NCBI GenBank assembly: GCA_910584835.1
Contig: CAJUEG010000017.1
Coordinates: 1 to 38,506 of the forward strand
Origin: an uncultured Oscillospiraceae bacterium
GTDB lineage: Bacteria > Bacillota > Clostridia > Oscillospirales > Oscillospiraceae
Reading direction: 5' to 3'
Length of the DNA: 38,506 nucleotides
Shown: piece by piece, positions 32,222-38,506 of the stretch
How the letters are laid out: the number at the start of each line of letters is the position of its first letter
How positions within the stretch are numbered: position 1 is the stretch's first letter
Program-made: the position numbers and the translations under genes
Notes under the pieces: model-generated
Told to the model about the DNA's origin: nothing
The model's database searches: none
What the model saw: the letters and a program-made list of their open reading frames with translations, nothing else

Positions 32222-33100
32222 TCAAGCCCGGGGATGGGCCATGGAGTACACGTCCCGGAGCTTTTGATTGACCACCTGGGTATAGATCTGGGTGGCGGAG
32301 ATGTCCGCATGGCCCAGCATCTCCTGGATGGACTTCAGATCCGCCCCGTTTTCCAGCAGGTGGGCGGCGAAGGAGTGCCGCAGTGTGTGGGGCGTGATGT
32401 CTTTGTGAATGCCCGCTTTATCCTGATAGCACTTGACAATCTTCCAAAAACCCTGCCTGCTCATCCGCTCTCCATTCATATTGACGAACAGAGCGGTCTC
32501 CCCCGGATTTTCCAACAGCTGGGGCCGCACATCATTGATGTAAGCGGCCATAGCCCGCACCGCTCCCTTGTAAAGAGGCACCACCCTCTCCTTGCTCCGG
32601 CCCCGGCAGCGCAGGAAGCTGGCAGACAGGTTCAGATCCTGCACATCCAGAGAAATGAGCTCTGACACCCGAATCCCAGTGGCATACAGCAGCTCCAGCA
32701 TGGCTTTGTCCCGGCATCCCTTGGAATCAGAGGGGTCAGGCTGTTCCAAAAACAGATCTACCTCATGGTTGGAAAGGATAGCGGGCAGCTTACGCTCCAC
32801 ACGGCTGGGGCAAAAACCCTTGGCCGGATTCACCCGTATCGCTCGGATGGAGATGAGATAGGTGTAAAAGGATTTCAGCGCCGCCACGGACCGTACCACA
32901 GTTGCGTTGGATTTCCCCTTTTTCTCCAGATACTGGGCATAAAGCCGAACATCATCCTGAGTTACTTGCGTAAGTGACAGGTGCTCCTGGTCGGCCCAGC
33001 TGGCAAATTGGCGCACATCCCGAAGATAGGAGCTAAGCGTATTGGCGGCAGCCCGCTTTTCCTGGGACAGCCATGTCTCGTAACCAGCAAGGTGATCCAA
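32222..33100 (-). CDS. xerD: Site-specific tyrosine recombinase XerD
   Basis: Encodes 292 residues, a standard-length Xer recombinase that resolves chromosome dimers at dif. The N-terminal SAM-like domain (YETWLSQEKRAAANTLSSYL) is followed by ATGIRVSELISL (Arg), GRSKERVVPL (Lys hairpin), HTLRHSFAAHLLENG (His, Arg) and GHADISATQIYTQV (His, Tyr). TTG start 33100 has GGAG about 9 bases upstream. It follows the SpoIIM-like gene by 18 bases; in Bacillus spoIIM also lies near xerD (ripX), which supports the XerD assignment over XerC. Confidence 0.92.
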   Translation of the reverse strand: MDHLAGYETWLSQEKRAAANTLSSYLRDVRQFASWADQEHLSLTQVTQDDVRLYAQYLEKKGKSNATVVRSVAALKSFYTYLISIRAIRVNPAKGFCPSRVERKLPAILSNHEVDLFLEQPDPSDSKGCRDKAMLELLYATGIRVSELISLDVQDLNLSASFLRCRGRSKERVVPLYKGAVRAMAAYINDVRPQLLENPGETALFVNMNGERMSRQGFWKIVKCYQDKAGIHKDITPHTLRHSFAAHLLENGADLKSIQEMLGHADISATQIYTQVVNQKLRDVYSMAHPRA

Positions 33101-33118
33101 GGTTGCTCAACTCCTCTC

Positions 33119-33733
33119 TTACGAAATAAACAGCCGGGCACAAACCGCAGTAAGCAGCGCGGGCATCAGTGTCTGCTGCAGGGCCACAGCCAGTACCAGC
33201 AGCCCCCCACAAGGGGACAGCGCCTGAGTTCTCTGGCTCCAAGGTACAGGCCGCCCGCCGGACAGGCGGCCAAGCGATTGCCGGAATGCATCCGCCGATA
33301 CCGCAAACAGCACCGGCACCGCCAACAGGGCCGTTACGCCAAAGGCGGCCAAAGAAGCGGCCACGCCGGACAGACCAAACAACCGGGCAAAGATGGCGGT
33401 AGAATACGACAGCAAAAAGCCCCGTGCCGCCAACAGAGCAGGGATTCCCACCGCTCCGAGCGCAGAGCCGCCCAGCAGAAACGCTGCCAGCGGCCAGCGC
33501 ATCAAATCCCAAATAGAAGACAACAGTGTGGGTTCCACCCCGTTCCCCTGGCCCGCCATTTGAAAATAGCGCTTCAGATAATCAAGCAGGTCGGGACTAT
33601 CCCCGCTCCAGCCGGAGAAAAGAAAACCGCCCAGCGCGCCCGCCGTGAAGCAGGCGCCCAATATGGCCAGCTGGGACAGCCTGTCCCAGGACGGGGCTGC
33701 TTTAATCCGGCTTCCCATTCTGCGGTCTGCCAC
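33119..33733 (-). CDS. spoIIM: Probable stage II sporulation protein M (SpoIIM-like)
   Basis: Encodes about 204 residues with five to six hydrophobic segments (LAILGACFTAGALGGFLFSG, then about 75-125, and LLVLAVALQQTLMPALLTAV at the end), little soluble sequence and a charged N-terminus. Size, membrane layout and position directly upstream of xerD match spoIIM, whose product joins SpoIID and SpoIIP in peptidoglycan removal for engulfment. I cannot see a diagnostic motif, so this rests partly on context. Starts at GTG 33733 or ATG 33718; both have purine-rich leaders. Confidence 0.6.
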   Translation of the reverse strand: MADRRMGSRIKAAPSWDRLSQLAILGACFTAGALGGFLFSGWSGDSPDLLDYLKRYFQMAGQGNGVEPTLLSSIWDLMRWPLAAFLLGGSALGAVGIPALLAARGFLLSYSTAIFARLFGLSGVAASLAAFGVTALLAVPVLFAVSADAFRQSLGRLSGGRPVPWSQRTQALSPCGGLLVLAVALQQTLMPALLTAVCARLFIS

Positions 33734-33756
33734 CCTTCATCACCCCGAATTTTCCA

Positions 33757-33811
33757 AATATAGTTTTTAAGCTAAAACTATATTATGCCGGGAAGCAGAA
33801 AGGTATGTCAG
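33757..33811 (-). promoter_or_regulatory. Promoter of the SpoIIM-like gene overlapped by a long palindrome
   Basis: Minus-strand CTGACA (33811-33806) and CATAAT (33787-33782) are 18 bases apart. An inverted repeat of 11-bp arms, AATATAGTTTT (33757-33767) and its complement (33774-33784), spans from the -10 through the start site. A repressor-operator layout is likely. The gap 33734-34146 (413 bases) otherwise holds the repeat pair at 34011-34035 and the hairpin at 34075-34115, with no gene I can support. Confidence 0.45.
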
Positions 33812-34010
33812 CAAAAACACAGCCACACTTTGTCAACCACGCTCCGTCCGAATACGCTCTGTAATCGCCTGAACGCACATCCCCCGCACTCCGATCGGTC
33901 GCAGCTATCAAGAGGTTTGGCGGATTGGTGTTCTTATAATATAGACCTCTTTTTCTGGAAACGCAAGAGAAATCGTCCAAATTTTTTCAAAAATTTTTTA
34001 TGAGCCGTTT

Positions 34011-34035
34011 TTATGTAAACAATATTATGTTAACA
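34011..34035. repeat. Tandem 11-bp repeat, Xer-arm-like
   Basis: TTATGTAAACA (34011-34021) and TTATGTTAACA (34025-34035) differ at one base and lie 14 bases apart in the same orientation. The sequence resembles the right arm of the Firmicutes dif site, but in dif the two arms are inverted, not direct. Confidence 0.4.
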
Positions 34036-34074
34036 TCAGGAACCGCCGCGCCTGGAGCACAGCATATTGTAACA

Positions 34075-34115
34075 AAGCAGCCCTGGACCTCAAAATGTTG
34101 ATTCCAGGGCTGCTT
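34075..34115 (-). terminator. Terminator-like hairpin after the SCIFF maturase gene
   Basis: AAGCAGCCCTGGA (34075-34087) and its complement (34103-34115) form a 13-bp stem, 32 bases after the scfB stop. The T-run on the minus strand is weak (TTTGTT), so efficiency is uncertain. Confidence 0.65.
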
Positions 34116-34146
34116 GTTGACTTTTTCAATATTGGGCGGCCAGAAT

Positions 34147-35514
34147 TCATCCATTCGCCATTCCGGCCCGGATCGCTCTCATGGCAATGGCACACTCAAG
34201 GCGTTTGCGCTGCATGTCACACCCAAAACGATTTGGCTTTTTTATGTCGCCATTGACAAGCAGGTTGGAGGCTGAGCATCCCCCGCTGCAGTAGAACCGG
34301 GCCCAGCACTCCTTACAGTCGGGCCTGGTGTAGATGTTCAGCCCGGCAAATCTTCGGGACAGCTCCATGTCGAAGGTTCCATCATACACATTACCCAGCT
34401 TGTACTCCTCATTGCCCACAAACTGGTGGCAGGGATAGATGTCCCCATCCGGGGTAACGGCCACATACTCGCACCCCGCCCCGCATCCCCGCATCCGCTT
34501 GATGACACAGGGCCCTTGGGACAGGTCCACGTTAAAATGGAAAAAGTTCACGTCGTCCCGCTTCAAAAGCTCTGCGGCCAGCCGCTCGTATTCCTCCAGA
34601 ATGCCGGGCAGGTCCTCTTCCCGGAAGGAGTAGTCGCAGTCGGGACCGCCCACCACCGGCTCAACCGATACATGGCGGAAACCCTGATCGGCGATGTGGA
34701 GTACGTCGGCGGCAAAATCCGGGTTATGCCGGGTAAAGGTCCCCCGGAGATAGTAGTCCTTTTCTCCCCTTCCCTGCACCAGCTTCCGGAACTTGGGCAG
34801 GATCACTTCATAGCTTCCCCCGCCGCTCACCGTCTTGCGCATCCGGTCGTTGACCTCGGGCCGCCCGTCTAGGGACAGCACCGCGTTGGACATCTCCCGG
34901 TTGATGTACTCAATGTTCTCGTCGCTGAGGAGCACGCCGTTGGTGGTGATGGTGAACCGAAAATTCTTATTGTGCTCCTTCTCCAGGGACCGGGCATATT
35001 CCACCGTGGCCTTCACGGTGTCCATAGCCATCAGCGGCTCTCCGCCGAAGAAATCCACCTCAATGTTCCGTCGGCTGCCGGAGCGCTCGATTACAAAGTC
35101 GATGGCCTTTTTTGCCGTTTCCACGTCCATGGTCATCCGGCGCCCGGTTCCGAAATCGCCGGTGGAGGCAAAGCAGTACTGGCAGCGCAGATTGCAGTCG
35201 TGGGACACGTGGAGGCATAATGCCTTGATAGGTGCGTCTTGCTGCATCAGCGTTGCAGCTGCGGGATCAATATAGCTGTCGTCGGTGAACAGCAAACCAT
35301 TTTGCTGGAGCTCCAGCAGCTCCCCCCAGGCCTCGTCCACCACAGCCGGAAGATATTGGGGCAGCTTTTTGTAGATTTCCTCAGGGCAAGCGTCCCCCAT
35401 GGGTTCATTCAGCAAGGCCAGCACGTCGTAAGCGGTTTTATCCAGCACATGGACGGCGCCGCTGTTTACGTCCACTGCCACGGGCACGCCCAGGCAGATG
35501 AATGTATGGACCAT
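34147..35514 (-). CDS. scfB: SCIFF peptide radical SAM maturase (thioether-forming)
   Basis: Encodes 455 residues. The N-terminal 95 residues form a peptide-recognition (RRE-like) region; the radical SAM cluster is CNLRCQYC (C107, C111, C114), followed by FFGGEPL. The C-terminal SPASM/Twitch region has its cysteines in GPCVIKRMRGCGAGCEY, YPCHQF and CKECWARFYCSGGC for auxiliary iron-sulfur clusters. This is the enzyme that makes Cys-to-Thr thioether bonds in the SCIFF peptide. AAAGGAGG lies 9 bases before ATG 35514. The precursor gene lies directly upstream, across an attenuating terminator. Confidence 0.93.
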   Translation of the reverse strand: MVHTFICLGVPVAVDVNSGAVHVLDKTAYDVLALLNEPMGDACPEEIYKKLPQYLPAVVDEAWGELLELQQNGLLFTDDSYIDPAAATLMQQDAPIKALCLHVSHDCNLRCQYCFASTGDFGTGRRMTMDVETAKKAIDFVIERSGSRRNIEVDFFGGEPLMAMDTVKATVEYARSLEKEHNKNFRFTITTNGVLLSDENIEYINREMSNAVLSLDGRPEVNDRMRKTVSGGGSYEVILPKFRKLVQGRGEKDYYLRGTFTRHNPDFAADVLHIADQGFRHVSVEPVVGGPDCDYSFREEDLPGILEEYERLAAELLKRDDVNFFHFNVDLSQGPCVIKRMRGCGAGCEYVAVTPDGDIYPCHQFVGNEEYKLGNVYDGTFDMELSRRFAGLNIYTRPDCKECWARFYCSGGCSASNLLVNGDIKKPNRFGCDMQRKRLECAIAMRAIRAGMANG

Positions 35515-35542
35515 TTGAGTGTTCCTCCTTTGGCACGCAGAA

Positions 35543-35567
35543 AAAGGGTGGGACAAGCCCACCCTTT
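35543..35567 (-). terminator. Attenuating terminator between scfA and scfB
   Basis: AAAGGGTGGG (35543-35552) pairs with CCCACCCTTT (35558-35567); on the minus strand it is followed by TTCTG after a TTTTT run. Lying inside the operon, it should let most transcripts stop after the precursor and a few read into the maturase. Confidence 0.8.
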
Positions 35568-35582
35568 CCGGCGCTTTGTAAA

Positions 35583-35726
35583 TTACTTGTTATTCTCGCA
35601 CTTCTGGTTGGCCACGGTGCAGGAGGTCTTGCATGCCGACTGGCAAGAGGTCTGGCACTCGCCGCAGCCGCCATGGGCGGCGCTCTGCTTCAGGGTTGCG
35701 CCGTTCAGAGTCTGGATGTGAGTCAT
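35583..35726 (-). CDS. scfA: SCIFF ribosomal peptide precursor (six cysteines in forty-five residues)
   Basis: Encodes 47 residues. The N-terminus MTHIQTLNGATLKQSAAHG is the conserved leader, and the core has six cysteines in GGCGECQTSCQSACKTSC plus one in QKC near the end. This is the near-universal clostridial SCIFF (ranthipeptide-type) precursor, processed by the adjacent radical SAM enzyme; its biological role is not settled. GGAGG lies 10 bases upstream of the ATG and a strong promoter precedes it. Confidence 0.95.
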   Translation of the reverse strand: MTHIQTLNGATLKQSAAHGGCGECQTSCQSACKTSCTVANQKCENNK

Positions 35727-35760
35727 GGGTATCTTTCCTCCAATTCAAAAAGGTTAGTTT

Positions 35761-35789
35761 ATTATACCACGCCTACCTGCAGATTTCAA
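35761..35789 (-). promoter_or_regulatory. Sigma-A promoter of scfA-scfB
   Basis: Minus-strand TTGAAA (35789-35784) and a perfect TATAAT (35766-35761) with a 17-base spacer; start near 35754, 28 bases before the ATG. Confidence 0.85.
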
Positions 35790-35892
35790 TACAAATTTAT
35801 CTTTTCGACATTTCCCGTGACACTTGGGAAGCCAGGAGCATAAGCTGGATTGGCAGCTCAGCTGTCAGACTTTGAGCAAAGGAGAGATTCTC

Positions 35893-36345
35893 TTGAATCC
35901 TGATACCGGAACCAATTCCCGCCCCTGCGCGGACGGCTGCGGCACCATGCCCGCCTGTGCGCCTCTGGCGGTGCCATATGTGCCCTTTCAGCAGCAGGGC
36001 AGCCAGAAATACAACCAGACCGACGCTCTGGCCAATGGGACCGTATTTCCCGGCCTGAATCTGCCCTTCCATTTAAAGGCGGAGGCGGCCGGCCTGCCGG
36101 ACAATCACTCTACTCAACTCCAGGCACTGCTGTTTGTAATCACTGAACTGGGGCTGTATCTGGATACGCACCGGGACGATGCGGAGGCATTCCAGCTGTT
36201 CAAGCAGTATACCACCATGGCCCGTGAGGCCAAGCAGCGCTATGAGGAGATGCACGGTCCCCTGACTCAGTTGGCCGCGGGGCAGGGCGAGGCCTACCGC
36301 TGGCTGGACGATCCCTGGCCGTGGGAATTTAAGAAAGGGGATTGA
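35893..36345 (+). CDS. CotJA-CotJB fusion, spore coat protein
   Basis: Encodes about 150 residues. Residues 20-65 are CotJA: LAVPYVPFQQQGSQKYNQTDALANGTVFPGLNLPF. Residues 75-150 are CotJB: LLFVITELGLYLDTHRDDAEAFQLFKQY, then HGPLTQL and the C-terminal DDPWPWEF. In Bacillus and most clostridia these are two genes; here one frame joins them. CotJ proteins are inner-coat components with CotJC. TTG 35893 is used since AAAGGAG lies 8 bases upstream; the frame further up is not CotJA-like. The next gene is cotJC, 2 bases later. It diverges from the SCIFF operon; no sigma-E promoter was clear. Confidence 0.85.
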   Translation: MNPDTGTNSRPCADGCGTMPACAPLAVPYVPFQQQGSQKYNQTDALANGTVFPGLNLPFHLKAEAAGLPDNHSTQLQALLFVITELGLYLDTHRDDAEAFQLFKQYTTMAREAKQRYEEMHGPLTQLAAGQGEAYRWLDDPWPWEFKKGD

Positions 36346-36347
36346 CC

Positions 36348-36551
36348 ATGTTTGTCTATGAAAAAAAGCTGCAGTATCCTGTGCGCATCAAAAACAGTAA
36401 TCCCAGGCTGGCATCCGTAATTATTTCTCAGTACGGTGGGCCTGATGGTGAGCTGGGTGCATCTCTTCGCTATCTGTCCCAGCGCTACTCTATGCCCTAT
36501 CCCGAGTTGAAGGGCCTGCTTACCGATATTGGTACGGAGGGGTCGTTTTGA
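36348..36551 (+). pseudogene. cotJC: CotJC (manganese-catalase-like coat protein), interrupted after about 64 codons
   Basis: Starts MFVYEKKLQYPVRIK and continues SQYGGPDGELGASLRYLSQRYSMP..LLTDIGTE, which is the opening of CotJC, a spore-coat manganese catalase normally about 190-220 residues long. The family continues TEEFAHLE, containing metal ligands; here the match stops at GTE (about base 36539) and the frame ends after GSF. The missing part begins exactly where the recombinase-bearing element starts. It could be a dead gene, or one restored when the element excises. AAAGGGG lies 7 bases before the ATG. Confidence 0.85.
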
Positions 36552-38238
36552 CACACCGACACCAAACCGCTGCAACACTGGGTTTTTCGGAGGTGATGCC
36601 GGAGAACACCGTGGGGTCATTTTTGCACACGTCGTCTTTTGCGGGCGCTTTCCCCTCCAATTTCCGATTTAAATCACGCAGATTTTCCAGGATAAATGTC
36701 CATTTCTGTGGCAAAAGGTTTAAATATACTTCTACACGCCTGTCCCTGTGAACTACCATGTGATCCAGCAGATTTTTATAGAATATTTCGCTGTCTGTCT
36801 CGCCTCTTACGATGGCAGTAATTTGTCTCTCCACATCCTTTCGCAAGTCCTCTGGTTCATAAGCGGCCCCCTCCCTGGAGTGTGCCGCATCCAATCTGAC
36901 CCGCAGGGCATCCAGTTCCCTGTCATACCGCTCGTTCACCAGCTTCATCTCGTCCTTGGTGATCTGCCGGGAGAAGAAGGCATCCAGCACATCCGCTTTC
37001 TTTTTGGTGAGCTGCTCGATCTGGTATTCCAGCGCCTCCGAATGGTCGGTTCCCTGCCCCTCCCCTGCTTGAATTGCCTCCATAGCAATATCGGTGACAT
37101 TTTGGATGATTCCGTCCACGTCCATTTGCAGCGATGCCAGGGACTGCTTCAGAATATCCATGGCCAGCTCATCCCGGAGCAGCTTCCCGATGTCGCAGCC
37201 CACCTCATTTCCCTGGGTGTCCTCGTGGCGCTTCCCCTCCGTGGTGGCGGTGAAGCAGCCCCAGCGCCTGTAGCTGGTGCCATCCTTTCGGTTCTTCTTC
37301 CGGGAAACGAAGCTGGCCCCGCACTCTCCGCACTTGATCTTGCCGCTGAACACGTAGCGGTTGGAGTGTCCGCCGCCGTAGTCCCCTTTGCGGTCCCGCT
37401 TTTTTAACTCAGACTGAACGATATCCCACAGCTCCCGGCTGATGATCGGTTCATGGTGGTTGCGGATGACCACCATCTCCTCCTCCCCATGGTTGTACTT
37501 TTTGGTGTGGCTCAAATAGTCCGGGGTAATGGTCTTCTTCTGCACCAGGTCGCCCACATATTTCTCATTTTTCAGCACCTTGATGATGTAGGTATTCGAC
37601 CATTTTGTGTTTCCTGTCAGCGACTGATACCCCGCCTCCCTCAGCTCCCGGGCGATAACGGAGGTTCCCTTTTTCTCCACGCCGTACTTGTAGAAAATCT
37701 GCCGGATGATCTCAGCCCCTTCCGGGTTGACGGTCATCTTCCCATCCCTCACATCATAGCCCAGCAGCGACCTGCCGAACACCACCCCCTGCTCCATTCG
37801 CCGGGTCTGACCCCACTTCACCCGGCTGGAGGTTTTGCGGCTCTCCTCCTGGGCCATGGAACCCATAATGGACAGCCGCAGCTCCGCGTCCGGCTCCAGA
37901 GAGTTGATGCCGTCGTTCATGAACACCACCCCTACCCCGAGCGCCTTCAGCTCCCGGGTGTAGGAGATGGTGTCCAGAATGTTTCGGGAAAACCGGCTCA
38001 CCTCTTTGGTGAGGATGAGCTGAAACTTCCCCATGTGGGCGTCGGCGATCATGCGGTTGAACGCCGCCCGCTTTTTTGTGGAGGTGCCGGTGATGCCCTC
38101 GTCGGCATAGACCTGGTACAGCTCCCAGTCGGGCTGGCGGTCGATGTACTCCTTGAAGTAGCGCTGCTGGCTCTCGAAGGAATTGGCCTGGTCGTCCCGG
38201 TCGGTGGACACCCGGCAGTAGGATGCTACTTTCATCAT
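36520..38238 (-). CDS. Large serine recombinase at the cotJC junction
   Basis: Encodes 572 residues. Resolvase domain (about 1-150) with the nucleophile serine in SYCRVSTDRDDQANSFESQ and ILTKEVSRFSRN; Recombinase domain (about 165-285); zinc ribbon CGECGASFVSRKK; and a helical coiled-coil tail. Such enzymes integrate and excise elements at one att site without host factors. The reading frame runs through the junction, so its last 7 or so codons and its TAA stop come from cotJC sequence. After excision the C-terminus would differ. It overlaps the small upstream gene by 4 bases. Confidence 0.93.
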   Translation of the reverse strand: MMKVASYCRVSTDRDDQANSFESQQRYFKEYIDRQPDWELYQVYADEGITGTSTKKRAAFNRMIADAHMGKFQLILTKEVSRFSRNILDTISYTRELKALGVGVVFMNDGINSLEPDAELRLSIMGSMAQEESRKTSSRVKWGQTRRMEQGVVFGRSLLGYDVRDGKMTVNPEGAEIIRQIFYKYGVEKKGTSVIARELREAGYQSLTGNTKWSNTYIIKVLKNEKYVGDLVQKKTITPDYLSHTKKYNHGEEEMVVIRNHHEPIISRELWDIVQSELKKRDRKGDYGGGHSNRYVFSGKIKCGECGASFVSRKKNRKDGTSYRRWGCFTATTEGKRHEDTQGNEVGCDIGKLLRDELAMDILKQSLASLQMDVDGIIQNVTDIAMEAIQAGEGQGTDHSEALEYQIEQLTKKKADVLDAFFSRQITKDEMKLVNERYDRELDALRVRLDAAHSREGAAYEPEDLRKDVERQITAIVRGETDSEIFYKNLLDHMVVHRDRRVEVYLNLLPQKWTFILENLRDLNRKLEGKAPAKDDVCKNDPTVFSGITSEKPSVAAVWCRCVKTTPPYQYR

Positions 38239-38506
38239 GGCTTCTCTCCCCTTTCTTCCGTGCTGTTTTGTTTTCTGATGTGCGCTCGAAGCTGGTTTCT
38301 CAGCTTTCCTTCTGCGTATCGGTACTGCGCCTCATTTAGCGCTCCGCTGTCCTTCAGCGACAGCAGGATGGCCCTCTGGTACTCAAACAGGAACTGACTG
38401 TCCATCTCTTTGGTGATCTTGCGGTCGTGTTCGATCCCGGCCAGACGCGCCCGTTCCTCCATCCCGCGTGCCCCCTTTGTTCCAAGGGTATGCATCGGAC
38501 AGGCCT
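36540..38506. mobile_element. Integrative element inserted in cotJC (left end; continues beyond the window)
   Basis: The cotJC match ends at about 36539 and sequence typical of a serine-integrase element begins. Two imperfect repeats mark the end: GGGTCGTTTTGACACACC (36540 on) and GGGTCATTTTTGCACACG (36614 on). The other end, with the rest of cotJC if present, is outside the window, so the element's size and cargo are unknown. Confidence 0.75.
38235..38462 (-). CDS. Small SHOCT-like protein of the element
   Basis: Encodes about 75 residues, mostly charged helix. The segment ILLSLKDSGALNEAQYRYAEGKL resembles the SHOCT short C-terminal helix pair (KLLDSGALTEEEF..KKAKLL). Such small genes commonly precede serine recombinases in clostridial elements; the role is unknown. 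ATG 38462 has AAGGGGG 8 bases upstream. The TGA overlaps the recombinase ATG, so they are coupled. Confidence 0.65.
   Translation of the reverse strand: MEERARLAGIEHDRKITKEMDSQFLFEYQRAILLSLKDSGALNEAQYRYAEGKLRNQLRAHIRKQNSTEERGEKP

Noticed and set aside
33783..33980. 65-codon minus-strand frame upstream of the SpoIIM-like gene
   Set aside because: No ribosome site or family resemblance, and it overlaps the promoter and palindrome.
1..38506. CRISPR arrays, rRNA and tRNA genes
   Set aside because: No regularly spaced repeats and no rRNA or tRNA signature were found on either strand by reading.

Overview
The window is chromosomal DNA of a spore-forming, GC-rich member of the Clostridia, most likely an Oscillospiraceae relative of Flavonifractor or Pseudoflavonifractor (inference). 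It carries spoIIGA-sigE, sigG, sigH, cwlD, a spoIIM-like gene and cotJ genes. It also has both a pyrophosphate-dependent and an ATP-dependent phosphofructokinase, the SCIFF peptide system and strong Shine-Dalgarno sites, which is the usual gene set of that group.

Layout. 1-4570: the end of glyA, a small helix-hairpin-helix protein, an amidohydrolase on the minus strand, then rarA-DUF951-hisC. 4590-7169: the sporulation sigma locus spoIIGA-sigE-sigG. 7170-16300: an accessory island read leftward. Its core is a RADAR-type anti-phage locus: an RdrA-like ATPase (11240-14053), an RdrB-like adenosine deaminase (8528-11191) and an accessory membrane protein (7899-8516). These are preceded in the same operon by a 666-residue protein with a phosphoribosyltransferase-like PRPP-loop motif (14114-16114), which is not one of the RADAR components I know. 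16565-22566: DUF1858 protein, an in-frame TrmK-Nif3 fusion, cwlD, radA, a tyrosine recombinase with an AT-hook tail coupled to a metallo-beta-lactamase-fold hydrolase. 22588-28183: an amidase-domain protein, fba-pfp facing purB-pfkA. 28213-33811: zinc-ribbon protein, sigH, ruvC-ruvA-(P-loop kinase)-ruvB, and spoIIM-xerD. 34075-35789: the SCIFF precursor (47 residues) and its radical SAM maturase, separated by an attenuating terminator. 35893-38506: a fused cotJA-cotJB gene and the first 64 or so codons of cotJC, cut by an integrative element whose large serine recombinase lies at the junction; the element runs off the window.

How the genes work together. SpoIIGA processes pro-SigE, and SigG follows; CwlD, the SpoIIM-like protein and the CotJ proteins act later in engulfment, cortex and coat formation. 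FBA, PPi-PFK and ATP-PFK form a glycolytic block. RuvABC, RarA, RadA and XerD form a scattered recombination set. In the RADAR locus the ATPase and deaminase are expected to form one assembly that deaminates adenosine nucleotides or RNA on infection, with the membrane protein and the PRTase-like protein as partners.

The two strongest leads are (1) the RADAR operon with its PRTase-like first gene, and (2) the cotJC interruption, which could be a developmentally excised element like skin in sigK, or simply a dead coat gene. No tRNA, rRNA or CRISPR array was seen.
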